Below, piece after piece: positions 46,894-55,913 of a stretch of DNA of 64,000 bases (position 1 is its first letter; every line of letters begins with the position of its first letter). Made by a program: the position numbers and the translations under genes. Where the stretch lies: positions 1 to 64,000 of the forward strand of contig CAKVID010000004.1 of NCBI GenBank assembly GCA_934754355.1, read 5' to 3'. The DNA is from an uncultured Clostridia bacterium (lineage in GTDB: Bacteria > Bacillota > Clostridia > Christensenellales > UBA1242). A model generated the notes under the pieces. The model made no database searches. It saw nothing but the letters and a program-made list of their open reading frames with translations, and was not told where the DNA came from.

Positions 46894-49572
46894 TTATTTG
46901 CCACCAAATTGACCTTTAAGTTCTTCAAGTGCTTTGTAAATCTTAGCAAGAGTATCTTTGTCTGTAAGACCAATTTTCTTGAATTCTTCACTAATTTGAG
47001 CCATGATGTCGTCCATCTTAACACCTTTCTTAACTTCTTCTTGAAGTTTCTTCATGAAGTTACTATCCATTCTGAAGTCAACCTTCAATGCTGTATCTGG
47101 GTTCTGTACCTTAAATATACCATCAAATTCAAGTTTACTATTCAAACCAGTCATTTGCTGTTGAACACCAACCGCTCTTTGCTCAATGGTCCTCATTGTA
47201 CCTTCATCTTCTTCTTTTTTAGCCTTTTCATATTGTTCGCCCAATTTCTCAAGAACTCCAGCCAATTTCTTCAATTGATCAGTATTTTCTTGATTAGCAT
47301 GAATTAATTTTTCATTAACAGCCTGCATTGCCAAATCCAATTGCTTAGCATGCAACATATCCAAGGTCCCTTTATTTCTAGCATTGTATGCTTCTTCTGC
47401 AGCATCTTTCTTTGTTTTATCTAATGCAGCAAGCATTGCTTGTCCCTCTGGAGTAGCGTTACCATCTTTCACTGCAGATTGATAATCTTTTTGAAGATTT
47501 TGTAATGACTTAGGTGCTACATTATTAAATAATGCTTGAGCCCCAAATTTATTTTCATAAAGTTGTCTTAAGCCTTCTTTGGTTGTAGCCACTTTACGCT
47601 GTCTATTTTCTTTTGCCTTTTCTTTTTCTTTGGCTAAATCTTCATAGTATTGAACCCTTGCTTCATGACCTTTACTTGAAACTTGCTTGTTAACTTTATC
47701 AATTGCTTTTTTCTCTTCCTTTGTACTTCCTTCGCCAGTCATTTTGTTTTCAAGTTCATCTGCTTCATTCTTTGAAAGAATTGCATTTTTATTTGCAGCC
47801 TCTACCACTTCTTGTTGTTTTTTATACTCCTCAGAATTTTCTCCTGAAGTCTTTTTTATTTCATCTAATTTATCTTTCTGAACATCTGCAAATTTTTGAT
47901 CTGTGATAGCCTTTTTTCTTAGATCATAATACGCATCTCCAGAATGCCCACCATGTCTGCCTGTACTTAGTTTTTTACCAATAGCCGTTGGAGTTATCAC
48001 TGAGGCTTTGTTTCCAACCCATTTTGCACCGCTAGAAATCTTGTTTCCGACCCATTTTGCACCATCTCCAACTTTATTAAGACCTCTACTTGCTGCACCG
48101 CCTGAAAGTTTATCTGCAAGTCCTAAACCTGCCTTACCCGCTTTCACTGCCATACCAGCACCCATAGTTGCAACACCCATACCAACTGCTGCGGCTTTCT
48201 TGATACCTGCGGTTGCATCGTTTGATAGACCTTTACCATCAGACATTGCATTGCCACCACCAAAGTATCCACCTAGGTCGCCCGCTAATTTCTCTATCAT
48301 CAAGCAACCTACTATTACCATTATGGATTTGATTAAACCTTCCATAAATGTTGGTGGGAATGGCCAACCAGATGAATTATTAAATAATTCTCCTCCTTCA
48401 CTATAAAACGAGCCAAAATCTATCTTAATATTTAATAATATTTTAACTATTATAAAGAATAGATTTAGAGATATTACCGTACCATACGCAGATAACGCCT
48501 TGGACATAAATTTACTTCGCCATGAACCAAGACTATCTTTGACTGGCGACATACCTACAACCATTGGCATTACTATAAATAAGGCCACACATTGATACAA
48601 TCTATCTATCAAACCAAAGCAAGTATAATACAAGCATTTAATTATTATACATGCACCAAAGATTAACACTAAATAATTAACTTCAAACGGATTATAATTC
48701 TTAACTACTTCACTTATATTGTAGAAAGACTTAGTACCTTTCATATACGCACTTTCTATTGCGGCTCTTTCACTATTACTTCCCGAGAATGCCTCACCTA
48801 GTGGTTTCAGTTCTTGCTTAAATATACTTGCAAAACCTCTTCGTATAGCAAGATTAATACCAAGCCCCATTAATCCACCACCATTTGAATCTTGAAATTC
48901 AAGTATTGTTTTCTCATCTGCTGCTTTAATAAATGAATCTTCATTTACAAGTGCCGTACTTGCAGCCGCTACCCAAAGAGTACCAGATATTTTACTACCT
49001 TCACCACCGCCAGTTGCTGTATCTATTAAATCTAGTACTTGGTTTCCAATAAATACACCTAGTATACATAGAATTGGGATAATCATCATATTACATAGAG
49101 ATTTAAGAGATTTACCGATTATACCAGTTTTACTATTCTGTGCACCTTCGGTTGTATATTCTACTTTAATCATTTGGAAAATGGTTGTTATAATCAACAA
49201 GAACATGCCTACAATGGCTGTAGCATAAAATGCTTGCATTACCTCGCTAGAAGTAAGCATTTGTATTAACAAATCTCCCGACTTACCATTTATGCTCATT
49301 GTTATCTCATGGCCAGCAGCCGCAGTTGATGGCAATCCAGCCAATGCTCTAAATAATACTTCTACGAAATCTATTAACGCAAGTAAAAATTTGGAAATCT
49401 CGTAGAACAGAGTTGATCCGAAATATTGAAGAACGGTAACAATAACTCTTATTGCCGCTTGTACAACTGGAACAACCAAAGTATTAATCAAGAAAGTAAA
49501 TAAGCCCCCGAAAACCTTGCCAAGCAAATCGCCCAAGCCGTCAAGCAAACCTAATAATGAACTTACTCCCAT
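46894..49572 (-). CDS. VirB6/TrbL-like polytopic channel protein with long cytoplasmic tail
   Basis: About 892 residues from the ATG at 49572, chosen because its GGGAG lies 10 nt upstream; the ATG three codons earlier is 1 nt from the same site. About seven membrane helices in residues 25-460 (for example FLINTLVVPVVQAAIRVIVT, FLLIITTIFQMIKV, MIIPILCILGVFIGNQVL, CVALFIVMPMVVGMSP). A glycine/alanine-rich stretch (about 455-560) and a charged coiled-coil tail (about 575-892) follow, much longer than in ordinary VirB6/TrbL. These proteins form the inner-membrane translocation platform. Confidence 0.8.
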   Translation of the reverse strand: MGVSSLLGLLDGLGDLLGKVFGGLFTFLINTLVVPVVQAAIRVIVTVLQYFGSTLFYEISKFLLALIDFVEVLFRALAGLPSTAAAGHEITMSINGKSGDLLIQMLTSSEVMQAFYATAIVGMFLLIITTIFQMIKVEYTTEGAQNSKTGIIGKSLKSLCNMMIIPILCILGVFIGNQVLDLIDTATGGGEGSKISGTLWVAAASTALVNEDSFIKAADEKTILEFQDSNGGGLMGLGINLAIRRGFASIFKQELKPLGEAFSGSNSERAAIESAYMKGTKSFYNISEVVKNYNPFEVNYLVLIFGACIIIKCLYYTCFGLIDRLYQCVALFIVMPMVVGMSPVKDSLGSWRSKFMSKALSAYGTVISLNLFFIIVKILLNIKIDFGSFYSEGGELFNNSSGWPFPPTFMEGLIKSIMVIVGCLMIEKLAGDLGGYFGGGNAMSDGKGLSNDATAGIKKAAAVGMGVATMGAGMAVKAGKAGLGLADKLSGGAASRGLNKVGDGAKWVGNKISSGAKWVGNKASVITPTAIGKKLSTGRHGGHSGDAYYDLRKKAITDQKFADVQKDKLDEIKKTSGENSEEYKKQQEVVEAANKNAILSKNEADELENKMTGEGSTKEEKKAIDKVNKQVSSKGHEARVQYYEDLAKEKEKAKENRQRKVATTKEGLRQLYENKFGAQALFNNVAPKSLQNLQKDYQSAVKDGNATPEGQAMLAALDKTKKDAAEEAYNARNKGTLDMLHAKQLDLAMQAVNEKLIHANQENTDQLKKLAGVLEKLGEQYEKAKKEEDEGTMRTIEQRAVGVQQQMTGLNSKLEFDGIFKVQNPDTALKVDFRMDSNFMKKLQEEVKKGVKMDDIMAQISEEFKKIGLTDKDTLAKIYKALEELKGQFGGK

Positions 49573-49820
49573 TTTTTCCATTCTCCCAAAAATAAATATT
49601 CTATATTTATCTTACCCTATTTCGACAAAAAAAACAAATAATTTGAGTAATATTATATATTTAATATATTAATATATTAATTTAAGACACAGCGCTTCGC
49701 TAGTACACTTCTATTTAAGCCAACCACAATTTCACCATTGTGCCAGCAATTTTTAATTGTTAAAGAGTGTAAGACAAATAACATATTGCAGTTGTCCAAA
49801 TAGCATTAATACACCTGCAT
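49573..49820. other. AT-rich intergenic stretch upstream of the VirB6-like gene
   Basis: No gene visible. It contains ATATTAATATATTAA-type dinucleotide-rich sequence at 49652-49685. It should hold the VirB6-like promoter, but I cannot place hexamers convincingly. Confidence 0.4.
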
Positions 49821-49823
49821 GAA

Positions 49824-49858
49824 AAAACACTTCGATTATGAAAGCATAACCGAAGTGC
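49824..49858 (-). terminator. intrinsic terminator of pilin gene 1
   Basis: CACTTCGATTATG and CATAACCGAAGTG (49828-49857) form a 13-bp stem with one mismatch; six T follow on the minus strand. Confidence 0.85.
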
Positions 49859-49894
49859 TAAAATCAAACAAAAATTAATTTTGCGCAAGTAATA

Positions 49895-50221
49895 TTATTC
49901 TTGCTCCATATATCCAAAAAGTTCTGGAACCACTGCGTCCCATTTGATTGCAAAACATAGAGTAAGCATTACTAACATTATTACCACACCAATAGCAAGG
50001 TTGATAATTCTTTTCTTAATATCTCCCCTTTTTTCGGTGTTTTCTGACTTGGCATACTGCACACCCAAGATAACAATATATATAATAGCCATACCACCAA
50101 GCGCAGATAGACATGGTCCTACAATTGTCTTAAGAACACTATTAACTTTATTGGCTGTATCCACTACTCTTTGACTAACAGTTGCTAGCATCATACCCAT
50201 ATTTAGCAATCTATATCCCAT
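49895..50221 (-). CDS. VirB2-like pilin subunit (copy 1, divergent)
   Basis: 108 residues with two hydrophobic helices (about 38-58 and 74-95) separated by a charged, basic loop (YAKSENTEKRGDIKKRI), the VirB2/TrbC pilin layout in Gram-positive T4SS. The N-terminal segment KVNSVLKTIVGPCLSALGGMAIIYIVILGVQYAK aligns with the other two copies, but the second helix and C-terminus diverge. Transcribed alone, ending in its own terminator. Confidence 0.75.
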   Translation of the reverse strand: MGYRLLNMGMMLATVSQRVVDTANKVNSVLKTIVGPCLSALGGMAIIYIVILGVQYAKSENTEKRGDIKKRIINLAIGVVIMLVMLTLCFAIKWDAVVPELFGYMEQE

Positions 50222-50410
50222 ATAATTCTCCCACTCTTAATATGCAATTAACATTGATATACACTCATTACGAGCATAACAAAAAAAGCAAATTACACAT
50301 TTAGTATTTTACATTTATATTATATATTAGCACAAGCCTACACTTTTTTACAAGCAAATTACAATCACTAATGCAAAAAAAACACCAATCTATTACTTGA
50401 AAAATAAAAA

Positions 50411-50436
50411 AACTCGCAAGAATATACTTACGAGTT
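50411..50436 (-). terminator. intrinsic terminator of pilin gene 2
   Basis: AACTCGCAAG (50411-50420) pairs with CTTACGAGTT (50427-50436) with one mismatch; seven T follow on the minus strand. Confidence 0.85.
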
Positions 50437-50458
50437 ATATTTCAAAATTTGAAATTTA

Positions 50459-50791
50459 TTATTCTGGGATAGTTACACCAGAGAAGTTTGTGAAGATTGA
50501 TTCCCAATCCAATGCATAACATAGTGTTGCGCCAGCAATAATGATTACTGCACCAATACATGCACCAATTAGTCTTCCTTGTACTTCTTTTCTCTTATCT
50601 GCACTCTCAGCCTTAGCATATAGAATTCCTAGATATATAGCATAAATAACTGCTGCTACACCAATAACTGTAAATACTGGTCCAAGAATTTTCTTAACGA
50701 TACCAGAGAAACCAGCGGCAGCACCAGAAATAGATGAATAATCTCCTTCAGCCAAGACAAATTTAGATGCTTTAAACAATAAAGTTTTCAT
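50459..50791 (-). CDS. VirB2-like pilin subunit (copy 2)
   Basis: 110 residues. N-terminal MKTLLFKASKFVLAEG, then two membrane helices separated by YAKAESADKRKEVQGR and ending in LCYALDWESIF. Residues about 37-93 are almost identical to copy 3 (VIGVAAVIYAIYLGILYAK), and the DNA there is about nine-tenths identical, so this is a recent duplication. Predicted pilin or pore-forming subunit of the T4SS. Confidence 0.8.
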   Translation of the reverse strand: MKTLLFKASKFVLAEGDYSSISGAAAGFSGIVKKILGPVFTVIGVAAVIYAIYLGILYAKAESADKRKEVQGRLIGACIGAVIIIAGATLCYALDWESIFTNFSGVTIPE

Positions 50792-50837
50792 AGTCTACTC
50801 TCCATTTTTTATTAATAACTACCCCAATTTTAGATGA

Positions 50838-50872
50838 AAAAAGCACATTAGTCAACTAAATTAATGTACTTT
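50838..50872 (-). terminator. intrinsic terminator between pilin genes 3 and 2
   Basis: AAGCACATTA (50841-50850) and TAATGTACTT (50862-50871) form a 10-bp stem with one mismatch; six T/A-run on the minus strand. Only 50 nt separate it from the start of copy 2. Confidence 0.75.
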
Positions 50873-50949
50873 TTTGCAATTTATTAAATTATGTATACAA
50901 AATATTAAGTTATACTTTCACATAATTCTATTTGAACTAAGTCGTAATA

Positions 50950-51369
50950 TTATTTGCAACTATCGCAAAGACCATCATTATTAGCATCAACAAATGTATG
51001 CCCAGTAATTGAGAAATTATGATAAATAGCAGTCCAATTCAATGCGAAACAAATTGTTGCACCAGCAATAATGATTACTGCACCAATACACGCACCAATT
51101 AGTCTTCCTTGAATTTCTTTCCTCTTATCTGCACTCTCAGCCTTAGCATATAGAACTCCTAGATATATAGCATAAATAACTGCTGCGACACCAATAATTG
51201 TAAAGATTGGGCCTAGAACTTTCTTAAGAACTGTATTTAAAGCACTGGCTGCTTGTTGTACACTCTTAACTTTATCTTCACCAACCTCTTGATCTGCTTT
51301 GATTACACGAGTAATAGGATCGCCAATACTTAGAATTTTGGCACACGCAAGTTGTAATTTTGTAAACAT
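50950..51369 (-). CDS. VirB2-like pilin subunit (copy 3) with Cys/Asp-rich C-terminal tail
   Basis: 139 residues. A longer N-terminal part (FTKLQLACAKILSIGDPITRVIK) precedes the conserved two-helix pilin core, almost identical to copy 2. The C-terminus extends into GHTFVDANNDGLCDSCK, a calcium-loop-like DxNxDGxC pattern followed by a CxxC pair. Such a tail is absent from the other two copies and would face outside if the protein has the usual VirB2 topology; it may mediate contact, cross-linking or metal binding. Confidence 0.75.
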   Translation of the reverse strand: MFTKLQLACAKILSIGDPITRVIKADQEVGEDKVKSVQQAASALNTVLKKVLGPIFTIIGVAAVIYAIYLGVLYAKAESADKRKEIQGRLIGACIGAVIIIAGATICFALNWTAIYHNFSITGHTFVDANNDGLCDSCK

Positions 51370-51467
51370 ATTTACTCCTTCATTTTTCTTTTGCTTTTCA
51401 ATTACTTCTAATTTAACACTCGGACAAATAAATTGTCAAACAAAATTAAGCAAGTAGGGTTATTTTT

Positions 51468-51496
51468 TTGACAGTCGTCTCAAAATCTTATATACT
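51468..51496 (+). promoter_or_regulatory. virD4 promoter
   Basis: Perfect -35 TTGACA (51468-51473), 17-nt spacer, -10 TATACT (51491-51496, 5/6). It lies 112 nt upstream of the virD4-like start in the gap shared with the divergent pilin gene. Confidence 0.65.
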
Positions 51497-51608
51497 ACTA
51501 ATAGAATATTATAATTACATAAAGTATACTTTAGTATTGACTTTGCAAATATAACATGTAATTATTACTAGATTAATCAAAATATTTTTTTTGGGAAGAG
51601 TGAAAAAA

Positions 51609-53681
51609 ATGGCAGATAAGAAAGAGAAAAACAAAGACCAAGAAAGTTCGGGCGGAAAGAAATTTAAGAAAGTTTTTTTGTCGTTTCTATTATGTATGGT
51701 AGGTGTAGTAGCGGTAGCATTTATATTTGCTAGTTACATCGCATTTGGCAAAATTGAGATTAATGATATTGCTAGCAACTTTGATAACACTATGTTCAAA
51801 TCAATGTTCTTGCTAATATTCTTTGTGGCTTTGATTGCAATGCTTATTGCATTTAGCAACCATAAATTCAAGGGTGGAGAGACCAAAGCCAAAGTTGAGA
51901 CTAAGGGCGGTATCAAGAAATATTACGATACCAATTGGATAACAGCCGAAGAATTAAAGAATAATCCGGATTTTAAATTCCACTACTACGAAGATTTGCA
52001 TAGATCAGATAATATCGGTATCCCAATTAGAGCCGAACTTATTAATGGCAAATTAAATGTTAATATGTACAAGCCAATTCACACATTAGTTATTGGTACT
52101 ACTGGTGCTGGTAAAACTACTCAGTTTATCAACCCTACTGTTCAAATACTAAGTGAGTCTCATGCCAAACCTTGTATTGTAGTAACCGACCCTAAGGGTG
52201 AAATTTATGACGCACACAGTGAGAAATTAAGAAAGAACGGTTATAGAGTTCTTACATTTGACCTTAAAGAACCATTCAAGAGTGCGTGTTGGAACCCAAT
52301 GACTAGAGCATACGAATTAAATGAGCGAGCAATGAACCTTAATAAAGAAGTAGTTGTTCATCACAACGATGACCCTAGAGACTTTAGTTTAAAATGCGTA
52401 AGTCAAGTATACTATGGCGAATGGTACGAATTTGATGGATTTGCTTTTGCAGATATCCAAACACTTAATAGTCATCAAGCATCACTTAAGCAAATTCTTA
52501 AAGACAACGCCTTTGACGAACTTAAGGACCTAGCATCAGTCCTATGTCCTATTGAATCTCAGAATGATCCTATTTGGGATAGAGGTGCTAGAGACTTGGT
52601 ACTAGGTACAATGCTTGCGATGCTTGAAGATAGCGAAAATCCAGAACTTGGAATGACCAAAGAGAAATTTAATTTCTATAACCTTTCACAAATACTTGCA
52701 CTTAAAGATAACGATGCATACAATCCTTTCAAGACACTTACTGAATACTTCCAAGGAAGAGATATTCATAGCAAGGCTACACAACTAGCCAACCAAGTAC
52801 TTACCAATGCTGACAAAACCAAGATGTCATACATGGGTATAGTTGCCAACCGTATGGGTCTATTTAGCGATATGGGTGTATGTTATTGTACATCACTTAA
52901 TGAAATGGATTTGAAGACATTTACCGATCAACCTACTGCAATATTTATTAAAATACCCGATGAGAAGACAACTCGTCACCCAATTGCTACAATGTTTGTA
53001 TCTCAATTGTATAAGATATTAGTAGATGTAGCCAATAAGCGTGGTGGTGCTTTGCCTAGAGATGTATACTTCTTGCTAGATGAATTTGGTAATATGCCTA
53101 AGATTGAGAACTTTGATACAATCATCACAGTTGCTAGATCTAGAAGAATTTACTTCACACTTATTCTTCAATCGTATGCCCAATTAACAATTAAGTACGG
53201 ACAAGAAGTAAGTGCTACTGTCAAAGATAACTGTAATATTCACATATTCATAGCAAGTAACGATGATAATACCAAAGAAGAATTTAGTAAACGATGCGGT
53301 AATATATCTGTTGAGACCGAGACTACCTCAATTAGCAAGGGCGGAGAAGAAGGCGCTAAAGAAAGCAAATCTGTCAATGTTCAATTAGATACTCGTCCAC
53401 TTATATACCCTGCCGAATTAGGTTCACTTAAACCTAATAGCGGAGAATGTATTGTATCTATATTACAAAGAAACCCTATAAGAGCGGTATTCACTCCTAG
53501 TTATTTATGTTCCGTATATGATATGACCCCTGCTCCACTTGATAATAGTTTGCCTAAACAATTAAATGAACAAGAAGCATATTATGATATCCACATCAGA
53601 AATCAGAAAGTACTAAGAAAATCTCAACCTGCAAATAATACAACCAAACCAGCAGGCGGTAGTAATCCTTTTGACTTTTAA
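51609..53681 (+). CDS. virD4: VirD4/TraG-type coupling ATPase
   Basis: 690 residues from ATG 51609 (GGGAAG site 8 nt upstream). Two membrane helices at about 23-45 and 62-82, then the TraG/VirD4 ATPase: Walker A GTTGAGKTT (about 162-170), VVTDPKGEIYD, the TraD-like region, Walker B FLLDEFGNMP (about 488), and the ILQSYAQL motif. A disordered tail ends in ANNTTKPAGGSNPFDF. Coupling proteins recruit substrates (relaxosome or effector proteins) to the T4SS. It is divergent from the pilins and is the only T4SS gene on the plus strand. Confidence 0.93.
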   Translation: MADKKEKNKDQESSGGKKFKKVFLSFLLCMVGVVAVAFIFASYIAFGKIEINDIASNFDNTMFKSMFLLIFFVALIAMLIAFSNHKFKGGETKAKVETKGGIKKYYDTNWITAEELKNNPDFKFHYYEDLHRSDNIGIPIRAELINGKLNVNMYKPIHTLVIGTTGAGKTTQFINPTVQILSESHAKPCIVVTDPKGEIYDAHSEKLRKNGYRVLTFDLKEPFKSACWNPMTRAYELNERAMNLNKEVVVHHNDDPRDFSLKCVSQVYYGEWYEFDGFAFADIQTLNSHQASLKQILKDNAFDELKDLASVLCPIESQNDPIWDRGARDLVLGTMLAMLEDSENPELGMTKEKFNFYNLSQILALKDNDAYNPFKTLTEYFQGRDIHSKATQLANQVLTNADKTKMSYMGIVANRMGLFSDMGVCYCTSLNEMDLKTFTDQPTAIFIKIPDEKTTRHPIATMFVSQLYKILVDVANKRGGALPRDVYFLLDEFGNMPKIENFDTIITVARSRRIYFTLILQSYAQLTIKYGQEVSATVKDNCNIHIFIASNDDNTKEEFSKRCGNISVETETTSISKGGEEGAKESKSVNVQLDTRPLIYPAELGSLKPNSGECIVSILQRNPIRAVFTPSYLCSVYDMTPAPLDNSLPKQLNEQEAYYDIHIRNQKVLRKSQPANNTTKPAGGSNPFDF

Positions 53682-53686
53682 TAATA

Positions 53687-53718
53687 AAAGACCAATTGAA
53701 ATAATTGGTCTTTTTTAT
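53687..53718 (+). terminator. intrinsic terminator of virD4
   Basis: AAGACCAATT pairs with AATTGGTCTT around a 5-nt loop, followed by a T run. Confidence 0.9.
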
Positions 53719-53960
53719 TTGCATAATTAGATTTTTATTTGATTAGTTTTTCTATTCCAAAAATTAATTTTTTCCAAATGACGACCTTTTTTCAAACACC
53801 AATTTTTAATGATAAGATTTTTTAATTATTTATTTTTTTTATAAACTTTTTTAACTATGAATTTTTTTACTATTCACTTTTAATTGATTGTTTTTTAAGA
53901 TTATTACAAACACAATTCAATATTCATTTTAATTAAAATACTTTAAATTCAAGCAATGAA
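53719..53960. other. AT-rich spacer without genes
   Basis: Runs of T and A only; no coding potential or RNA gene recognised. Confidence 0.5.
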
Positions 53961-53985
53961 AAAGACATCTCAAACGAGATGTCTT
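53958..53985 (-). terminator. intrinsic terminator of thyX
   Basis: AAGACATCTC (53962-53971) and GAGATGTCTT (53976-53985) form a perfect 10-bp stem with loop AAAC; T run on the minus strand. Confidence 0.9.
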
Positions 53986-54022
53986 ATTTATTAATCCATA
54001 TATATTTATTTATATGGAATAA

Positions 54023-55186
54023 TTAAATCTCTCTTGTTTCATTCACGCCCAATTTGAAGCCACAAGGAGATGTGCATTTGTATCCTGGGAATGTACATCT
54101 ACTGCCATTTAGATAATTACGCATCTCTTCTGCACGAGGGTGTACTTTGATACGCAAAGCATTCTCGTATTTCTTGAGTGTAGCACTAGTTATTTGATTA
54201 ATCTCTAATTGAGCAAAAGTACATTTTCTCTCGTACATTTTAAGTATAAAATTATCTAGTGTTCCCATCTCGGTAATTTTAAGAAGTGTACCTTGTGGAT
54301 AATTACCAATTGATTTGATATCACTTAACCAAATAGCAACCAAATCGTCATTATCCCTAATGATTGGTGGCACATAGTACTCATTTTCTGTCAAAGACAT
54401 CTGATAATTAATAGTTCTATGCCTCTGTGCTTGAGCAAGTTCGGCAAAAGATGCTAGATAAGTAGTACAGTATACATCACCAAAATATTCTTCACATTCC
54501 AAGCCATTTGCAAATAAACTCAAATGCCTATTTTTATCATTTACAGATAATTTCTCATCTATGAATTTAGTGCCTTTTAATTTCTCTACAAATTCTTGCA
54601 TTACCCCTGCAAGTTTACTTTCAAAAGCATTCTTATTAGGTTTATTTATATAATCATTTAGGAATGCAACCAAGTAATTAAGTTGCCTATAAGTAGTTGT
54701 ATACACCATGCTAGTAGGAGTAAATACAGATATTAAATATCTAGCATTTTCTTGAGCCAATTTCTCTATTCTATTAGGTGTAAAGAATTGAGGATAGTCA
54801 CTAGCATATTTCTTAAGTATTCTATTTTTGAATATTTCCAACCATTTATTATATAGAGTTTGTTCACCTTGAGTCAAAGTCATTTTGGTGTATCTAGCAG
54901 ATTTCTCACTAGTTGTATATTGATGTTCGTTATTAATAACCATTGCTAGAATTTTAGGGATATCATTTAGATACATAGTTATACTTTCGTGGTCGTACAC
55001 ACTATGATGCCCATTACTCTTAGTTAAGTTTATTCTCTTAATAGTCTTTGCACTATCTTCTTTCTGAAGTTCGGCAAAAGTAGATGACATATAACACACT
55101 CCAGCCATTCTACCACTAAACATATCATAATCATTTTTATCGGCAGTATAACCTGCGTGTGTAGATGCTATAACTTCTATATCCAT
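54023..55186 (-). CDS. thyX: ThyX-like flavin-dependent thymidylate synthase
   Basis: 387 residues from the ATG at 55186 (AAGGAGG upstream). Two ThyX-like halves. The first has HHSVYDHESITMYL and TTSEKSARYTKM where the signature RHRxxSxNExSxRY should be, missing its first arginines; the second has the RHR half (AQAQRHRTINYQMSLTE), missing the rest. ThyX transfers a methyl group from methylene-THF to dUMP using FADH2. It may still be active as a composite, or may be a duplicated form with a specialised role. It is 25 nt downstream of tmk. Confidence 0.75.
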   Translation of the reverse strand: MDIEVIASTHAGYTADKNDYDMFSGRMAGVCYMSSTFAELQKEDSAKTIKRINLTKSNGHHSVYDHESITMYLNDIPKILAMVINNEHQYTTSEKSARYTKMTLTQGEQTLYNKWLEIFKNRILKKYASDYPQFFTPNRIEKLAQENARYLISVFTPTSMVYTTTYRQLNYLVAFLNDYINKPNKNAFESKLAGVMQEFVEKLKGTKFIDEKLSVNDKNRHLSLFANGLECEEYFGDVYCTTYLASFAELAQAQRHRTINYQMSLTENEYYVPPIIRDNDDLVAIWLSDIKSIGNYPQGTLLKITEMGTLDNFILKMYERKCTFAQLEINQITSATLKKYENALRIKVHPRAEEMRNYLNGSRCTFPGYKCTSPCGFKLGVNETREI

Positions 55187-55211
55187 ACACTTCCTCCTTA
55201 GGATTAATATT

Positions 55212-55895
55212 TTATTTTGTGAAATTTTCAATATCGTCAATGACTAAAGAATATATCTCATCAGATATATCTTCGATTGTACGCATCTTATCGCCAGTAT
55301 TACAAGTAATACTTTGCCAGCCGTATTTGTCTATCATATATTTTCCACAAGCATATGCGTGCTTCAAGTGGTCGGGATTTTGTTCATGAATATCTTTGGT
55401 TGTTTGATTTTTAAGAACTCCCCTCTCTTTTGCCAGTCTCATAGATAATTCTACTGGAACATCTAAGAAGATTACTTTATTAGGTCTAGGTAATTTAAGA
55501 GTATCAAATTCTAATTGGTCTAGCCAATCACAATAATCGTTAATTTCAGATAAGTTATCTAATTTGCCCGCTTGATGAAGCATATTGGATTCTACATATC
55601 TATCAAAGATTATTATCCCGCCATCATTATAGAATTTCTCCAAATCTTTCTTGTAAGTACACATTCTATCTACTGCAAAAAGCACACTTGCTTGATAAGC
55701 ATCTAGAGACTTGTCACTACTGCCAAATTCCCCACCCAAGTACATTTTAACTGGGGCAGCACTTGGACTATCGTAATTAGGAAAACTAAGTCTTTTTACA
55801 TTATAGCCGTTACTAATTAGTCTATTTGCTAGTCTCTCTGACTGTGTCTGTTTGCCACAACCATCTGTACCTTCTATTACAATTACATATCCCAT
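55212..55895 (-). CDS. tmk: thymidylate kinase
   Basis: 227 residues. P-loop GTDGCGKQTQSERLANRL (residues 8-25), DRY-type FDRYVESN (about 98) and the LID region (LAKERGV). Converts dTMP to dTDP. It lies between the Ca2+-ATPase gene (18-nt gap) and thyX (25-nt gap), which gives a dTMP-making pair within one operon. Confidence 0.93.
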   Translation of the reverse strand: MGYVIVIEGTDGCGKQTQSERLANRLISNGYNVKRLSFPNYDSPSAAPVKMYLGGEFGSSDKSLDAYQASVLFAVDRMCTYKKDLEKFYNDGGIIIFDRYVESNMLHQAGKLDNLSEINDYCDWLDQLEFDTLKLPRPNKVIFLDVPVELSMRLAKERGVLKNQTTKDIHEQNPDHLKHAYACGKYMIDKYGWQSITCNTGDKMRTIEDISDEIYSLVIDDIENFTK

Positions 55896-55913
55896 ATTAT
55901 TTTATCCTTAATA

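Noticed and set aside
44161..53681. Complete integrative conjugative element
   Set aside because: No relaxase, integrase, excisionase or attachment-site repeats are visible within the window, and metabolic housekeeping genes flank the cluster closely.
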